A stretch of 64,000 nucleotides of DNA. Origin: Streptomyces omiyaensis. GTDB lineage: Bacteria > Actinomycetota > Actinomycetes > Streptomycetales > Streptomycetaceae. Location: the NCBI RefSeq assembly GCF_014650895.1, contig NZ_BMVV01000002.1:532204-596203 (forward strand), in the 5' to 3' direction. The stretch's first letter is position 1, and the number at the start of each line of letters is the position of its first letter. Below are positions 54,209 through 63,686 of this stretch, piece by piece. The notes under the pieces are model-generated. The model made no database searches. It saw only the letters and a list, made by a program, of their open reading frames with translations, and was not told the origin of the DNA. The position numbers and the translations under genes were made by a program.

Positions 54209-56137
54209 TCAGTCGACCTCGGCGACCGCCGCCGCGAACTGCGCCGCGTACAGCCGGGCGTAGGCCCCGCCCGAGACCAGCAGCTCCTCGTGCGTGCCCT
54301 GTTCCACGATCGAGCCGTCCTCCATCACCAGGATCACGTCCGCGTCCCGGATGGTGGAGAGCCGGTGCGCGATGACGAAGGAGGTGCGGCCCTGGGCCAG
54401 CCGGGCCATCGCCTTCTGGATCAGCACCTCGGTCCGGGTGTCCACCGAGCTCGTCGCCTCGTCGAGGACGAGGATCACCGGGTCGGACAGGAACGCCCGG
54501 GCGATGGTGATCAGCTGCTTCTCGCCGGCGCTGACCCCCGCGCCGTCGTCGTCCACCACCGTGTCGTACCCGTCCGGCAGGGTGCGGACGAAGCGGTCGG
54601 CGTGGGCCGCCCGCGCGGCCGCCTCGACCTCCGCCCGGGTCACCTCGCGGGTGGCGCCGTACGCGATGTTCTCGGCGATCGTCCCGCCGAAGAGCCAGGT
54701 GTCCTGGAGGACCATGCCGATCCCGGCCCGCAGCTCCGCCCGGGGCATCGACGCGATGTCCACGCCGTCCAGGGTGATCCGGCCGCCGGTCACCTCGTAG
54801 AACCGCATGAGGAGGTTGACCAGCGTCGTCTTGCCGGCCCCGGTCGGACCGACGATCGCGACCGTCTGGCCCGGCTCCACGGCGAGCGACAGGTCCTCGA
54901 TGAGCGGCTTGTCGGCCTCGTAGCGGAAGGAGACGTGCTCCAGGGCCACCTTCCCCTCGACGTCGCGCGGCTTGCCGGTGACCGGCGCGTCCGGCCGCTG
55001 CTCCTCGGCGTCGAGCAGCTCGAAGACCCGCTCGGCCGAGGCGACGCCCGACTGCACCAGGTTCGCCATCGACGCCACCTGCGTCAGCGGCATCGAGAAC
55101 TGGCGCGAGTACTGGATGAAGGCCTGCACGTCGCCGATGGAGAGCGTGCCGCTCGCCACCCGCAGACCGCCGACCACCGCCACCAGGACGTAGTTGATGT
55201 TCGAGACGAAGAACATCACCGGCTGCATCATGCCGCTGGTGAACTGCGCCTTGAACCCGGCCTCGTACAGCGCCTCGTTCTGCTCACGGAAGCCCTGCGC
55301 GGCCTCCTCCTGCCGGCCGAAGACCTTCACCAGGGTGTGCCCGGTGTACATCTCCTCCACGTGCGCGTTGAGCGCGCCCGTCGACTTCCACTGCTGCACG
55401 AAGTGCGGCTGCGAGCGCTTGCCGATCCTGGCCGCGACCACCACCGACACCGGCACCGTCACCAGCGCCACCAGCGCGAGCAGCGGCGAGATCCAGAACA
55501 TCATCGCCAGCACGCCGACGATCGTCAGGAGCGAGTTGATGAGCTGGCCCATCGACTGCTGGAGCGTCTGGCCGATGTTGTCGAGGTCGTTGGTCGCCCG
55601 GGACAGCACCTCGCCGCGCTTGGCCCGGTCGAAGTACGACAGCGGCAGCCGCGCCAGCTTCGTCTGCACGTCCTCGCGCATCCGGAACACGGTCCGGTTG
55701 ATCACCTTGATCGACATCCGGGTGGAGACCAGCATCAGCAGGCCCGCCACCACGTACACCGCGAGCGCGAGGAGCAGCACCTCGCCGACCGCGCCGAAGT
55801 CGATGCCCCGCCCGGGGGTGAAGGCGACCCCGGACAGCATGTCGGCCATCCCGCCGTCGCCGTCGGCCCGCAGCTTCGCCAGGGCCTCCGCCTTCGTCAC
55901 GCCCTCGGGCATCTGCCGCCCGACCACGCCCGCGAAGATCAGGTCGGTCGCCCGCCCCAGGATCTTGGGGCCGACCACCGCGCCGGCCACCGACAGCACA
56001 CCGGCGACCAGCATCAGCCAGAGCGCGGTGCGCTCCGGCGCCAGCTGCCGCAGCAGCCGCTTCGACGACCCCTTGAAGTCCATCGACCGCTCACCCGGGG
56101 TGCCCCCGGCCATCATGCGTCCGCCAGGACCGGCCAT
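54209..56137 (-). CDS. ABC exporter subunit with canonical NBD (second pair)
   Basis: Half-transporter of 642 residues. After a 35-residue N-terminal part come six membrane helices and an ATPase with Walker A GPTGAGKTT, Walker B VILVLDEATSSVD and VIAHRLST; the signature is altered to VSAGEKQL. It is closely similar in motif layout to the subunit at 40057-41961. ATG overlaps the preceding stop by one base (TGATG). With its partner it forms a multidrug-type heterodimeric exporter; the substrate is unknown. Confidence 0.93.
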   Translation of the reverse strand: MAGPGGRMMAGGTPGERSMDFKGSSKRLLRQLAPERTALWLMLVAGVLSVAGAVVGPKILGRATDLIFAGVVGRQMPEGVTKAEALAKLRADGDGGMADMLSGVAFTPGRGIDFGAVGEVLLLALAVYVVAGLLMLVSTRMSIKVINRTVFRMREDVQTKLARLPLSYFDRAKRGEVLSRATNDLDNIGQTLQQSMGQLINSLLTIVGVLAMMFWISPLLALVALVTVPVSVVVAARIGKRSQPHFVQQWKSTGALNAHVEEMYTGHTLVKVFGRQEEAAQGFREQNEALYEAGFKAQFTSGMMQPVMFFVSNINYVLVAVVGGLRVASGTLSIGDVQAFIQYSRQFSMPLTQVASMANLVQSGVASAERVFELLDAEEQRPDAPVTGKPRDVEGKVALEHVSFRYEADKPLIEDLSLAVEPGQTVAIVGPTGAGKTTLVNLLMRFYEVTGGRITLDGVDIASMPRAELRAGIGMVLQDTWLFGGTIAENIAYGATREVTRAEVEAAARAAHADRFVRTLPDGYDTVVDDDGAGVSAGEKQLITIARAFLSDPVILVLDEATSSVDTRTEVLIQKAMARLAQGRTSFVIAHRLSTIRDADVILVMEDGSIVEQGTHEELLVSGGAYARLYAAQFAAAVAEVD

Positions 56138-57870
56138 CAGGCTGCCTCCGCCTCGGTCAGCTGGGAGAGCACGATCTCCCGGTACGTCTCGTTCCCCGCC
56201 ATCAGCTCGTGGTGCCGCCCGGTGCCGACGACGCGGCCCTCGTCGAGGACCACGATCCGGTCGGCGTCCCGGATGGTCGACACCCGCTGGGCGACGATCA
56301 CCACGGTCGCGTCCGAGGTCTCCTCCGAGAGCGCCGCCCGCAGCCGGGCGTCCGTCTCGTAGTCGAGCGCGGAGAAGGAGTCGTCGAAGAGGTAGATCTC
56401 CGGGCGCTGGACCAGCGTCCGCGCGATCGCCAGCCGCTGCCGCTGGCCGCCGGAGACGTTGGTGCCGCCCTGGGCGACGGGCGCCTCCAGGCCGTGTTCG
56501 AGGCCCCGGACGAAGTCGGCGGCCTGGGCCACCTCCAGGGCGTGCCACAGCTCCTCGTCGGTCGCGTCCGGCTTGCCGTACCGCAGGTTCGACGCCACCG
56601 TCCCCGAGAACAGGTACGGCTTCTGCGGCACGAGCCCGACCGTCCGCGCCATCAGCGCCGGGTCCAGCGTCCGCACGTCGACGCCGTCGACGAGGACCTC
56701 GCCGCCGGTCACGTCGAACAGCCGCGGCACGAGCCCGAGCAGCGTCGACTTGCCGGAGCCGGTCGAACCGATGATCGCGGTGGTCTCGCCCGGCCGCGCC
56801 ACCAGCTCCACGTCCCGGAGCACGGACTCCTCCGCGCCCGGGTAGCGGAAGCCGGCCGCCCTGACCTCCAGGTGCCCGCGCCGCCCCAGCGCCGTCACCG
56901 GCTCGGCCGGCGGCACCACGCTCGACGCGGTCCCGAGGACCTCCTCGATGCGCTCGGCGCAGACCTCGGCCCGCGGCACCATCATGAACATGAAGGTGGC
57001 CATCATGACGGCCATCACGATCTGCATCAGATAGGCGAGGAAGGCGGTCAGCGCGCCGATCTCCATCCCGCCGCTGTCGATGCGGTGCGCGCCGAACCAG
57101 ACCACGGCCACGCTGGACACGTTCACGACCGTCATCACGGTCGGGAACATCAGCGCCATCAGCCGGCCCGTCGCCGTCGACACGTCGGTCAGCTCGGCGT
57201 TGGCGCCGCGGAAGCGCTCCTCCTCGTACCCGTCCTTCACGAACGCCCGGATCACGCGGTTGCCGGTGATCTGCTCGCGCAGCACCCGGTTCACCGTGTC
57301 GAGCCGCTCCTGCATGGTCCGGAAGAGCGGCCGCATCCGCTTGACGATCAGCGAGACCGAGACGCCGAGCACCGGCACCACCGCGAGCAGCACGCCGGAG
57401 AGCGGCACGTCCTGGCCGAGGGCCATCACGATGCCGCCGACGCACATGATGGGCGCGGAGACCATCAGGGTGAACGCCATCAGCACCAGCATCTGGACCT
57501 GCTGGACGTCGTTGGTCGTCCGGGTGATCAGCGACGGCGCGCCGAACTGCCCGAGCTCGCGCGCCGAGAAGGACTGCACGCGGTCGTAGACGGCGCCGCG
57601 GACGTCCCGGCCGACGGCGGAGGCGGTCCGCGCGCCGTAGTACACGGCCCCGATGTTGCACAGCACCTGGATCACGGAGACGCCGATCATCAGCGCGCCG
57701 AACCGCAGGATGTAGCCGGTGTCCCCGGTGACGACGCCCTCGTCGATGATGTCGGCGTTCAGGGTCGGCAGGTAGAGGCTCGCGCAGGTCGCCAGGAACT
57801 GGAGCAGGACGAGCAGGGCGAGGGGTTTTCGATGGGGTCGCAGGTGGGTTCGGAGAAGTCTTATGAGCAC
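56137..57870 (-). CDS. ABC exporter subunit with degenerate NBD (second pair)
   Basis: Half-transporter of 577 residues with Walker A GSTGSGKST, signature VSGGQRQR, Walker B YLFDDSFSALD (Asp for Glu) and VIVAQRVST (Gln for His), the degenerate half of the heterodimer. I chose GTG 57870 because GATAGT stands seven bases upstream and the protein then starts LIRLLRTHLRPHRKPLALL, matching the other pair; GTG 57879 is possible. Two rare codons (ATA, AGA) follow directly after the start. No SoxR-like box or TTA codon is seen here, unlike the first pair. Confidence 0.92.
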   Translation of the reverse strand: MLIRLLRTHLRPHRKPLALLVLLQFLATCASLYLPTLNADIIDEGVVTGDTGYILRFGALMIGVSVIQVLCNIGAVYYGARTASAVGRDVRGAVYDRVQSFSARELGQFGAPSLITRTTNDVQQVQMLVLMAFTLMVSAPIMCVGGIVMALGQDVPLSGVLLAVVPVLGVSVSLIVKRMRPLFRTMQERLDTVNRVLREQITGNRVIRAFVKDGYEEERFRGANAELTDVSTATGRLMALMFPTVMTVVNVSSVAVVWFGAHRIDSGGMEIGALTAFLAYLMQIVMAVMMATFMFMMVPRAEVCAERIEEVLGTASSVVPPAEPVTALGRRGHLEVRAAGFRYPGAEESVLRDVELVARPGETTAIIGSTGSGKSTLLGLVPRLFDVTGGEVLVDGVDVRTLDPALMARTVGLVPQKPYLFSGTVASNLRYGKPDATDEELWHALEVAQAADFVRGLEHGLEAPVAQGGTNVSGGQRQRLAIARTLVQRPEIYLFDDSFSALDYETDARLRAALSEETSDATVVIVAQRVSTIRDADRIVVLDEGRVVGTGRHHELMAGNETYREIVLSQLTEAEAA

Positions 57871-57968
57871 GGTTCCCACTATCGCCCGAGCGTGCGAACC
57901 GTTACGAGCGGGTTTACGGCGCCCGGCCCAGCCCTGGGAAAGACTTTACGAACCGTCCCGCCCGCCCG

Positions 57969-59408
57969 TCAGCCGCCGAAGGCCCCCGGATGGATCCGGT
58001 CCCGCGCCGCCGCGTACTGCCGGCGCACCGCCTGGCCCGCCGGCAGCTCGTCGCCCGGCTCCAGGATCTGCGCCGCGGCGCCCTGCCAGGCCGGCGGGGC
58101 GGAGGGGGAGAGGGTGCCGCGGGCCACGCCGAGCGCCCAGGCGGCCTGCTTGGCCGCGCCGAGCGCCGCGTAGTCGGCCGGCTGGGGGACGACGACCTGT
58201 GCGCCGAGGAGCGCCGGCGCCAGGGCCTGGACGGCGGGCAGCGAGGCCGCGGCGCCGAGCAGGAAGATCCGCCGCACCTCGACGCCCCGGCCGCGCACCA
58301 CGTCCAGGGCGTCGGCGAGCCCGCAGAGCATCCCCTCGAAGGAGGCGCGCGCCAGGTGCTCGGGCCGCATCGACTCGCGGCGCAGCCCGGTGAGGGTGCC
58401 GGCGGCGTGCGGCAGGCTCGGCGTCCGCTCGCCCTCCAGGTAGGGGAGGAGCACGAGTCCGGAGGCGCCCGGCGTGGACTTCAGGGCCAGCGCGGAGAGT
58501 TCGTCCAGGGACTCGGCGCCCAGCAGCTCGGCGGTGCCGCGCAGGGTGCGGACGGCGTTGGTGACGGAGACGACCGGGAGGTGCCTGCCGGTGGCGTCGG
58601 CGTAGGAGGTGACGGAGGCGCCGGGCCGGTCCAGGGCCTCGTGGTGGACGGCCATGACGGAGCCGGAGGCGCCGAGCGAGACGACGGCGTCGCCGGGGCC
58701 GAGCCCGAGCCCGAAGGCGGCGGCCATGGTCTCGCCGGTGCCGGCGGAGATCAGCAGGCCCTCGGGGGTGGTGCCGGCCGGCTCGGCGGGGCCGAGCACC
58801 TCGGGCAGCGCGACGGTGTGCCCGAGCGCCAGCTCGACGAGGTCGGGGCGGTAGGCGCCGGTGCGGGGCGACCAGTAGCCGGTGCCGGAGGCGGCGCCGC
58901 GGTCGGTGGTGCGGCGGGCGGGGCGGCCGAGGAGCTGCCAGACCAGCCAGTCGTGCGGCTGGAGGACGGCGGCGATCCGCCGCGCGTGTTCCGGTTCGGT
59001 ACGGGCCAGCCAGCGCAGCTTCGCGACCGGGAGCCCGGCCTGCGGGACGGTGCCGACGGCCTCGGCCCAGGCCTCGCGCCCGCCGAGCGCATCGACGAGG
59101 TCGGCGGCGGCGACCTGGTCCCGCTTGTCGTTGCCGACCAGCGCGGGCCTGACCAGGCCGCCCTGGGCGTCGAGCGGCACGACGCCGTGCGCCTGCGCGG
59201 AGACGCCGATGGCCTCCACGCCTTCGAGGAGCCCGCCGGTCGCGGCCTCCCCGAGCGAGAGCAGCCAGCTCTGCGGGTCGACGTCGGTGGCCTTGGCGTC
59301 CACCGGGTGCGGGGCGTGCCCCTGCCGCAGTACGGCCCCGGTGTCCGTGTCACAGACCACGATGCGCGTGGCGTCCGAAGAGCTGTCGAGTCCCGCGACT
59401 ATCCCCAT
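57969..59408 (-). CDS. xylB: Xylulokinase-like FGGY kinase
   Basis: The 479-residue sugar kinase has N-terminal phosphate motif VAGLDSSSDATRIVV, then IGVSAQAHGVVPLD (a variant of SGQMHG in xylulokinases), LQPHDWLVWQLLG, and the second half with SLGASGSVMAV and YAALGAAKQAAWALG. It probably phosphorylates D-xylulose. No xylose isomerase or transporter gene is adjacent. CAGAAT seven bases before ATG 59408, without Shine-Dalgarno, suggests a leaderless mRNA. Confidence 0.87.
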   Translation of the reverse strand: MGIVAGLDSSSDATRIVVCDTDTGAVLRQGHAPHPVDAKATDVDPQSWLLSLGEAATGGLLEGVEAIGVSAQAHGVVPLDAQGGLVRPALVGNDKRDQVAAADLVDALGGREAWAEAVGTVPQAGLPVAKLRWLARTEPEHARRIAAVLQPHDWLVWQLLGRPARRTTDRGAASGTGYWSPRTGAYRPDLVELALGHTVALPEVLGPAEPAGTTPEGLLISAGTGETMAAAFGLGLGPGDAVVSLGASGSVMAVHHEALDRPGASVTSYADATGRHLPVVSVTNAVRTLRGTAELLGAESLDELSALALKSTPGASGLVLLPYLEGERTPSLPHAAGTLTGLRRESMRPEHLARASFEGMLCGLADALDVVRGRGVEVRRIFLLGAAASLPAVQALAPALLGAQVVVPQPADYAALGAAKQAAWALGVARGTLSPSAPPAWQGAAAQILEPGDELPAGQAVRRQYAAARDRIHPGAFGG

Positions 59409-59443
59409 GGGCCCGATTCTGCCGCACGCGGGCCGGTTGCGGG

Positions 59444-59758
59444 TCAGGTGTTGCTGGTGCCCCAGTCGTCGTCCTCGGTGACGTGCCCGTTGGAGCGGAC
59501 GCGTCCGCGCAGGGCGGACACCCGGTCGGTGACGGAGGCGGGCAGGCGGTCGCCCACCTTGTCGCCGACCACGTGCGCCGCCTTCCCCGCGTACTGCCGG
59601 CCGGTCTGCGCGGCCGTCTCGGCGGCGTTGCGCACCGCGGGGTTCCGTGCGAAGTCCTTGGCGGACTTCTTCATCCGTTCGTACCGCTCGCGGCCCGCGC
59701 GCGTGCCGATCACGTAACCGAGCGCGAGACCCGCGGCGAACGTCAGCTTGTACCGCAC
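59444..59758 (-). CDS. YtxH-like small membrane protein
   Basis: The 104-residue protein begins with a Gly-rich membrane helix (YKLTFAAGLALGYVIGTRAGRERYERM), the YtxH pattern, followed by helices rich in Ala, Arg and Asp (RNPAVRNAAETAAQTGRQYA) and an acidic tail. Members are membrane-anchored, often stress-related, of unknown role. GTG 59758 after AAGGA; the frame is open further upstream but without signals and runs towards the tRNA genes. Confidence 0.75.
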   Translation of the reverse strand: MRYKLTFAAGLALGYVIGTRAGRERYERMKKSAKDFARNPAVRNAAETAAQTGRQYAGKAAHVVGDKVGDRLPASVTDRVSALRGRVRSNGHVTEDDDWGTSNT

Positions 59759-59904
59759 GCTGCGATCCTTCCCTGGAGGGCCCTGGGGATGTCCTGGGGA
59801 TACCGATTGGCGGAGCACCCCCCTGCTTGCGCTAATGTATGTCTCGCAGCGAGCGACCGCCGCCCGGGACGACCCGGGCAGGACCGTTCGGTGCACCGCA
59901 GCAA

Positions 59905-59977
59905 TCCCCTGTAGCTCAATTGGCAGAGCAGCCGGCTGTTAACCGGCAGGTTACTGGTTCGAGTCCAGTCGGGGGAG
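59905..59977 (+). tRNA. tRNA-Asn (GTT), copy 1
   Basis: Full cloverleaf of 73 bases: acceptor TCCCCTG/CGGGGGA, D-loop AGCTCAATTGGCAGAGC, anticodon stem GCCGG/CCGGC around loop CTGTTAA (anticodon GTT), T-arm ACTGG TTCGAGT CCAGT, discriminator G. CCA is not encoded. Confidence 0.97.
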
Positions 59978-59982
59978 CGCGA

Positions 59983-60055
59983 TCCCCTGTAGCTCAATTG
60001 GCAGAGCATTCGGCTGTTAACCGGAGGGTTACTGGTTCGAGTCCAGTCGGGGGAG
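59983..60055 (+). tRNA. tRNA-Asn (GTT), copy 2
   Basis: Five bases after copy 1 and identical except in the anticodon stem and next to it: TTCGG/CCGGA here, including a T-G pair, so pairing is kept. Anticodon GTT. A 14-bp terminator follows four bases later. Confidence 0.97.
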
Positions 60056-60059
60056 CAGA

Positions 60060-60091
60060 GCGAAAGAGGACCCTCAGGGGTCCTCTTTCGC
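60060..60091 (+). terminator. Terminator of the tRNA-Asn pair
   Basis: A perfect 14-bp stem GCGAAAGAGGACCC/GGGTCCTCTTTCGC (60060-60073 with 60078-60091), loop TCAG. Confidence 0.85.
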
Positions 60092-60231
60092 GTTCCCGGG
60101 AACCAACCGTTCCGCTCCGCGGTCTTCATGGTCGAGCAGCACCGATCGTCCCGATCTTCCGGAGCAGGAGATCGTATGAGCGGCTATGCTGCGGCAGGAC
60201 GGCGCGCACACTTGTACGCGCGTCGGCGTCG

Positions 60232-60305
60232 GGGGCGGTAGCTCAGCCGGTTAGAGCAGCGGACTCATAATCCGTCGGCCGTGGGTTCGAGTCCCACCCG
60301 CCCCA
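60232..60305 (+). tRNA. tRNA with CAT anticodon: Ile2 (lysidine) more likely than elongator Met
   Basis: Cloverleaf of 74 bases: acceptor GGGGCGG/CCGCCCC, anticodon loop CTCATAA, T-arm GTGGG TTCGAGT CCCAC, discriminator A, no encoded CCA. CAT tRNAs may be Met or Ile2. The anticodon stem GCGGA/TCCGT has the G27-T43 wobble also seen in E. coli tRNA-Ile2, and the variable loop CGGCC is similar, so I lean to Ile2. TATGCT at 60185-60190 may be its -10. Confidence 0.9.
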
Positions 60306-60776
60306 CAAGGAAAAATCGTTCTGACCAGGCGCTTGGCTGGTCAGACGTGAGTACGAAGGGCCTTGGCGGCCCGTCCCGGGCAGGAAATCACACCTGTGGG
60401 GACACAGCCGGGACGCGGGCCACGCGACGCGCCCGAACCGCCCGTTCGGCGCATCGGTGACCGCGTCCCGCGTCACTTCCGGGCCTCTTCACCGGTCCCG
60501 TCCTCCCGAACCCGGACGCGGTCGCTCCCGACGGCCGCGACCGCCCCGGGCGGCGTCTGACAGCCCGGCTCCGACACGACCGCGTCGGCGGACGACGGCG
60601 ACCGGGCGGACGGCACGCGGCACGGTCCGGCCGCACGTCATCTCCTGCGGCCGGACCCGCTGGGCGGACCGAGGTGCTTCCCGGCGCGTGGGCAGGACAA
60701 GCGGTGGGCCGGCCGGATCCCCTCGGTCTCTCCTCGGACCTCGGGACCCGGCCGTCCGCCATGGTGGCGGCAGGGG
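60306..60776. other. Non-coding stretch after the tRNA
   Basis: This 471-base stretch starts with the hairpin at 60320-60345 (9-bp stem TCTGACCAG/CTGGTCAGA), probably the tRNA terminator. The rest is GC-rich without start signals or coding character; I see no gene. No second copy of the tRNA 3' end, as expected at an integration border, is present up to 64000. Confidence 0.55.
60320..60345 (+). terminator. Hairpin after the CAT tRNA
   Basis: A 9-bp perfect stem (60320-60328 with 60337-60345) with an 8-base loop, 14 bases downstream of the tRNA. Confidence 0.6.
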
Positions 60777-62354
60777 TCAGAACAGGTGGTTGTAGGTGTT
60801 CCAGCCGCCGCCGATCTGGGTGCGGCCGGTGTACGGGCGGGTGGTGTCGCCGGTGCCCTGGTACAGCCACAGCACCCCGGCCCGGTCCCGTGCCAGCAGG
60901 TCGGCCCGGCCGTCGCCGGTCAGGTCGGCGCCGCCGGCGAGCCGGTCGTACGCGCCCCAGCCGCCGCCGACGCGCACCCGCGCCGTGAACCGGGCGCCGG
61001 TGAGGCTGCCGGTGCCCTCGTAGAGCCACAGGACCCCGGCCTTGTCGCGGGCGAGGAGGTCGGCGTATCCGTCGCGGTCGAGGTCCCCGGCGCCGTCGAT
61101 GCGGTCGTAGACGTTCCAGCCGCCGCCGACCTTGACGCGGGGGGCGAAGGGCTTTCCGCGGACGAGCTGGCGGTCGTAGTACCAGAGGGTGCCGGACGCG
61201 TCACGGGCGACGACGTCGCCCAGGCCGCGCGTGCGGGCGGAGGGCTTCCGGTCGGCCCAGTAGTAGCCGCCCTGCTTGAGCGGGGAGAGCGAGGTGAGGG
61301 CGGTGTAGGTCTGCCAGCCCGAGCCGATCTTGTACGGGCCGGACAGGGGCGCTGCCGCCGAGCGGGTGCCGCTGTAAGAGAACAGGGTGCCGGCGGTGTT
61401 GCGGGCGAGGAGGCCGTGGGAGGGGCGGATCGTGCGGCCCTGGACGGCGAAGGGCGCACTCACCAGTTTGACGTCGGACTCGTCCCACACGGCCAGGTCG
61501 TAGATGTCGTAGCGGGTGTGGGCCTGGAGCTTCTGGGCGTACTGCCCCGCGGTGCCGGTCAGCGCGTAGCCGATGACGTGGTCACCGGGTTCCAGCTCGC
61601 AGGCCAGGTTGGGCACGTCGTCGGGCAGGGTCGCGTAGTGGATCTCGCAGGTGGCGCCCGGGCCGGTGGTGATGGCGCCGATGCGGACGGCCAGGTTGGC
61701 AAAGAGCTGGCCGTCGGCCCGGCCGAAGCGGAGTGTCAGCCGTCCGGCGTCGTTGGCGTGGACGCGCAGCTGCTGGCGGACGGTGCCGCCGTCGGGGACG
61801 GCCGGGGTGTCGAAGGCGATCGTGTTCAGCAGCGCGTGCGCGCGGGACTTCACGGTGACCTTGCCGGTACCACGGCGCCCGTCCGCGGGGAGGCTGCCGG
61901 CGCTGCGGGCCTCCTTCACGGCCGCCGCGAGGTCGCCGTCGGCGGGCATGTACGCGAAGCCCCAGTACAGGGTGGCGTCCGCGGCGCCCGAGGGAACGAT
62001 GGTGGCGGGCTGCTGATAGGGCACGCCGTCGCACACGAGGACACCGGTGTACCCGGCAGCCGGGGTGCAGCTGTTGTTGCGGGAGTCGTACCCCGCCGGG
62101 AGGCCCGCCCCGGCGCCCGCCGGGTCGGTCATCGGCTTGGTGCCGACGGTGATGACGACTTTCCCCCAGAAGGTCGTGCCGGACTCGACGGTCGGGTAGA
62201 ACCGCGGTGCCGAGCCGGGTGCGGCCACCACGTCGTACCCCGACAGCTTCAGCTCGTCCGCCGCGCTGGCGGTGGGCGGGGCCAGGAGGGTGGCCGTGGT
62301 GAGGAGGCCGGTGGCCGCGGTGAGCGTGGCCGTGCGTCGGGTGAGGCGTCTCAT
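60777..62354 (-). CDS. Secreted FG-GAP/VCBS repeat protein
   Basis: The 525-residue exported protein starts MRRLTRRTATLTAATGLLTT with signal cleavage near ASAADE. Residues 30-290 form an unrecognised beta-rich domain with several Cys. The last 200 residues are FG-GAP repeats, with calcium-binding DLDRDGYAD and DLTGDGRAD, each followed by LLARDKAGVLWLYEGTG-like strands; units are about 52 residues apart. They fold as a propeller, often binding sugars or proteins outside the cell. ATG 62354 follows GAAGGA closely. Confidence 0.82.
   Translation of the reverse strand: MRRLTRRTATLTAATGLLTTATLLAPPTASAADELKLSGYDVVAAPGSAPRFYPTVESGTTFWGKVVITVGTKPMTDPAGAGAGLPAGYDSRNNSCTPAAGYTGVLVCDGVPYQQPATIVPSGAADATLYWGFAYMPADGDLAAAVKEARSAGSLPADGRRGTGKVTVKSRAHALLNTIAFDTPAVPDGGTVRQQLRVHANDAGRLTLRFGRADGQLFANLAVRIGAITTGPGATCEIHYATLPDDVPNLACELEPGDHVIGYALTGTAGQYAQKLQAHTRYDIYDLAVWDESDVKLVSAPFAVQGRTIRPSHGLLARNTAGTLFSYSGTRSAAAPLSGPYKIGSGWQTYTALTSLSPLKQGGYYWADRKPSARTRGLGDVVARDASGTLWYYDRQLVRGKPFAPRVKVGGGWNVYDRIDGAGDLDRDGYADLLARDKAGVLWLYEGTGSLTGARFTARVRVGGGWGAYDRLAGGADLTGDGRADLLARDRAGVLWLYQGTGDTTRPYTGRTQIGGGWNTYNHLF
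60785..61190 (-). repeat. Tandem FG-GAP repeats at the DNA level
   Basis: At least three consecutive units of about 150-160 bases encode the VGGGWNVYDR / GDLDRDGYADLLARD / AGVLWLYEGTG pattern. The nucleotide similarity between the last two units (about 60790-61090) is high, indicating recent duplication or conversion. Confidence 0.65.
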
Positions 62355-62498
62355 GTGTCCTTCGCAGGAAGGTAGGGGCCGCAGGCTGGGTGTGTGCTGC
62401 GGTCGGAGCGGACCGGTGGTGAGGCGGCCGGTGGACGGCAGGTGTGCCGTGCCTTTCTGAGGCATGGCACACCTGGGTCCGTTCGTGGGCTGTGGACG

Positions 62499-63686
62499 CT
62501 AGAAGATTCCGCGGATAGTAGTGGCCCATCCGGCGGTTCCCGCAAGGCGGGGTGCGCCGTGGGCGGTCTTGCCGCCGGGGTAGATGAGCAGGCATCCGGT
62601 GGGGCACAGGATGCTCTTCGCGGTACCGGTGGAGTCGACGTAGTTGACCGGGGTGTCCGGGGCAGCAGGGGTGGTGGCCCAGATGTCGCCGGCTTCCTGG
62701 CCGACGGTCGGGATGAACCGCTTGAAGTAGTAGGTTTTGGGCTGGTTGTCCGGGTGGTCCGGAGGGAGTTCGTTTGAGGGCTGTGAGGTGACCTCGTCGG
62801 CCAGCAGGGTGCCCTGGGTATTGCCGGGAGAGGTCAGGTAGGGGCGCTGGTTCCAGCCCCCGTTGCCGTAGACGGTGCGGGGGAGGAACTTGTAGTCGCT
62901 GCCAGGGCAGGCGACGGCGTCGTTGACGCAGCCGGGGTAGAGGTAGAGCGTGCCGTCGCTGGGGTCACGGGCGACGAGGTCGGCGTAGGAGTCTCCGTTG
63001 ACGTCGCTGACGGCGAGGTTGGTGAGGTCGCGCCAGCCACCGGTGCCCAGGATGATTTTCTTGTCCCAGTCGAAGGGAATCGCCTGGTTCTGGCCGCCGT
63101 CTCCGCTGATCCCGTTGCCGCTGTAGAGGATGAGACGGGCGCTCACGCACGTGCGGTCCTCTGGCTTGATCGTGTCGTCATTCCAGATGCACTCGACGGT
63201 GATGAGGTCGTTGCCGGGCTTTCCGTCGATATTGCCAGGGAGCAGCATCTGGCGCAGGCCGCGCCAGTCACCTTCGGAGGGGTGGGCGAGTTCCTTGCGG
63301 GTGTAGATCCAGGGAGAGCCCACGCCGTTGCCGGGGTAGAGGTAGAGCTTGTTGTCGGACAGCCGGACGAGGAAGTCTTCGTAGCCGTCGAGAGCCGTGT
63401 CCTCGAAGTTCATGCTCTTCAGGTCGCCGCGGTGGGCGATGAGTGCTCCGGTCCAGCCGCTGGTGCCGACGAGCTGGCGGGTTGCTGGCGTACCGAGGTT
63501 GCCGTTGCCGCCGTAGAACCAGAGCTTGCCCTCGGCATCGTTGGCGACGAAGTCGGCGAAGCCGTCCCCGTTGAGGTCTCCCGGCCGATCATGCTTGGCG
63601 CCGGGAACGAGGGGGTCGGAGTTCTCCTTCTCGTACACGAACGTCGGAGGGGGTCTGCTGCAAAGTTGGGTGACAGGTTCGGTCAC
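62499..63686 (-). pseudogene. FG-GAP repeat protein, 5' end removed by an IS insertion
   Basis: The frame encodes about 385 residues of FG-GAP repeats (GDLNGDGFADFVANDAEGKLW, SDVNGDSYADLVARDP) with calcium-binding Asp motifs, but no signal peptide. Upstream the frame enters the right end of the IS3-family element at about 63656, and the apparent start (63686) lies inside it. FG-GAP proteins are normally secreted, so the signal and N-terminal part were probably cut off. It may still be transcribed from the element. It differs clearly from the FG-GAP gene next to it. Confidence 0.65.

Noticed and set aside
59759..59904. Upstream extension of the YtxH-like frame towards the tRNA genes
   Set aside because: The extension is Pro/Ser/Arg-rich without a start signal; GTG 59758 with AAGGA gives the typical family N-terminus.
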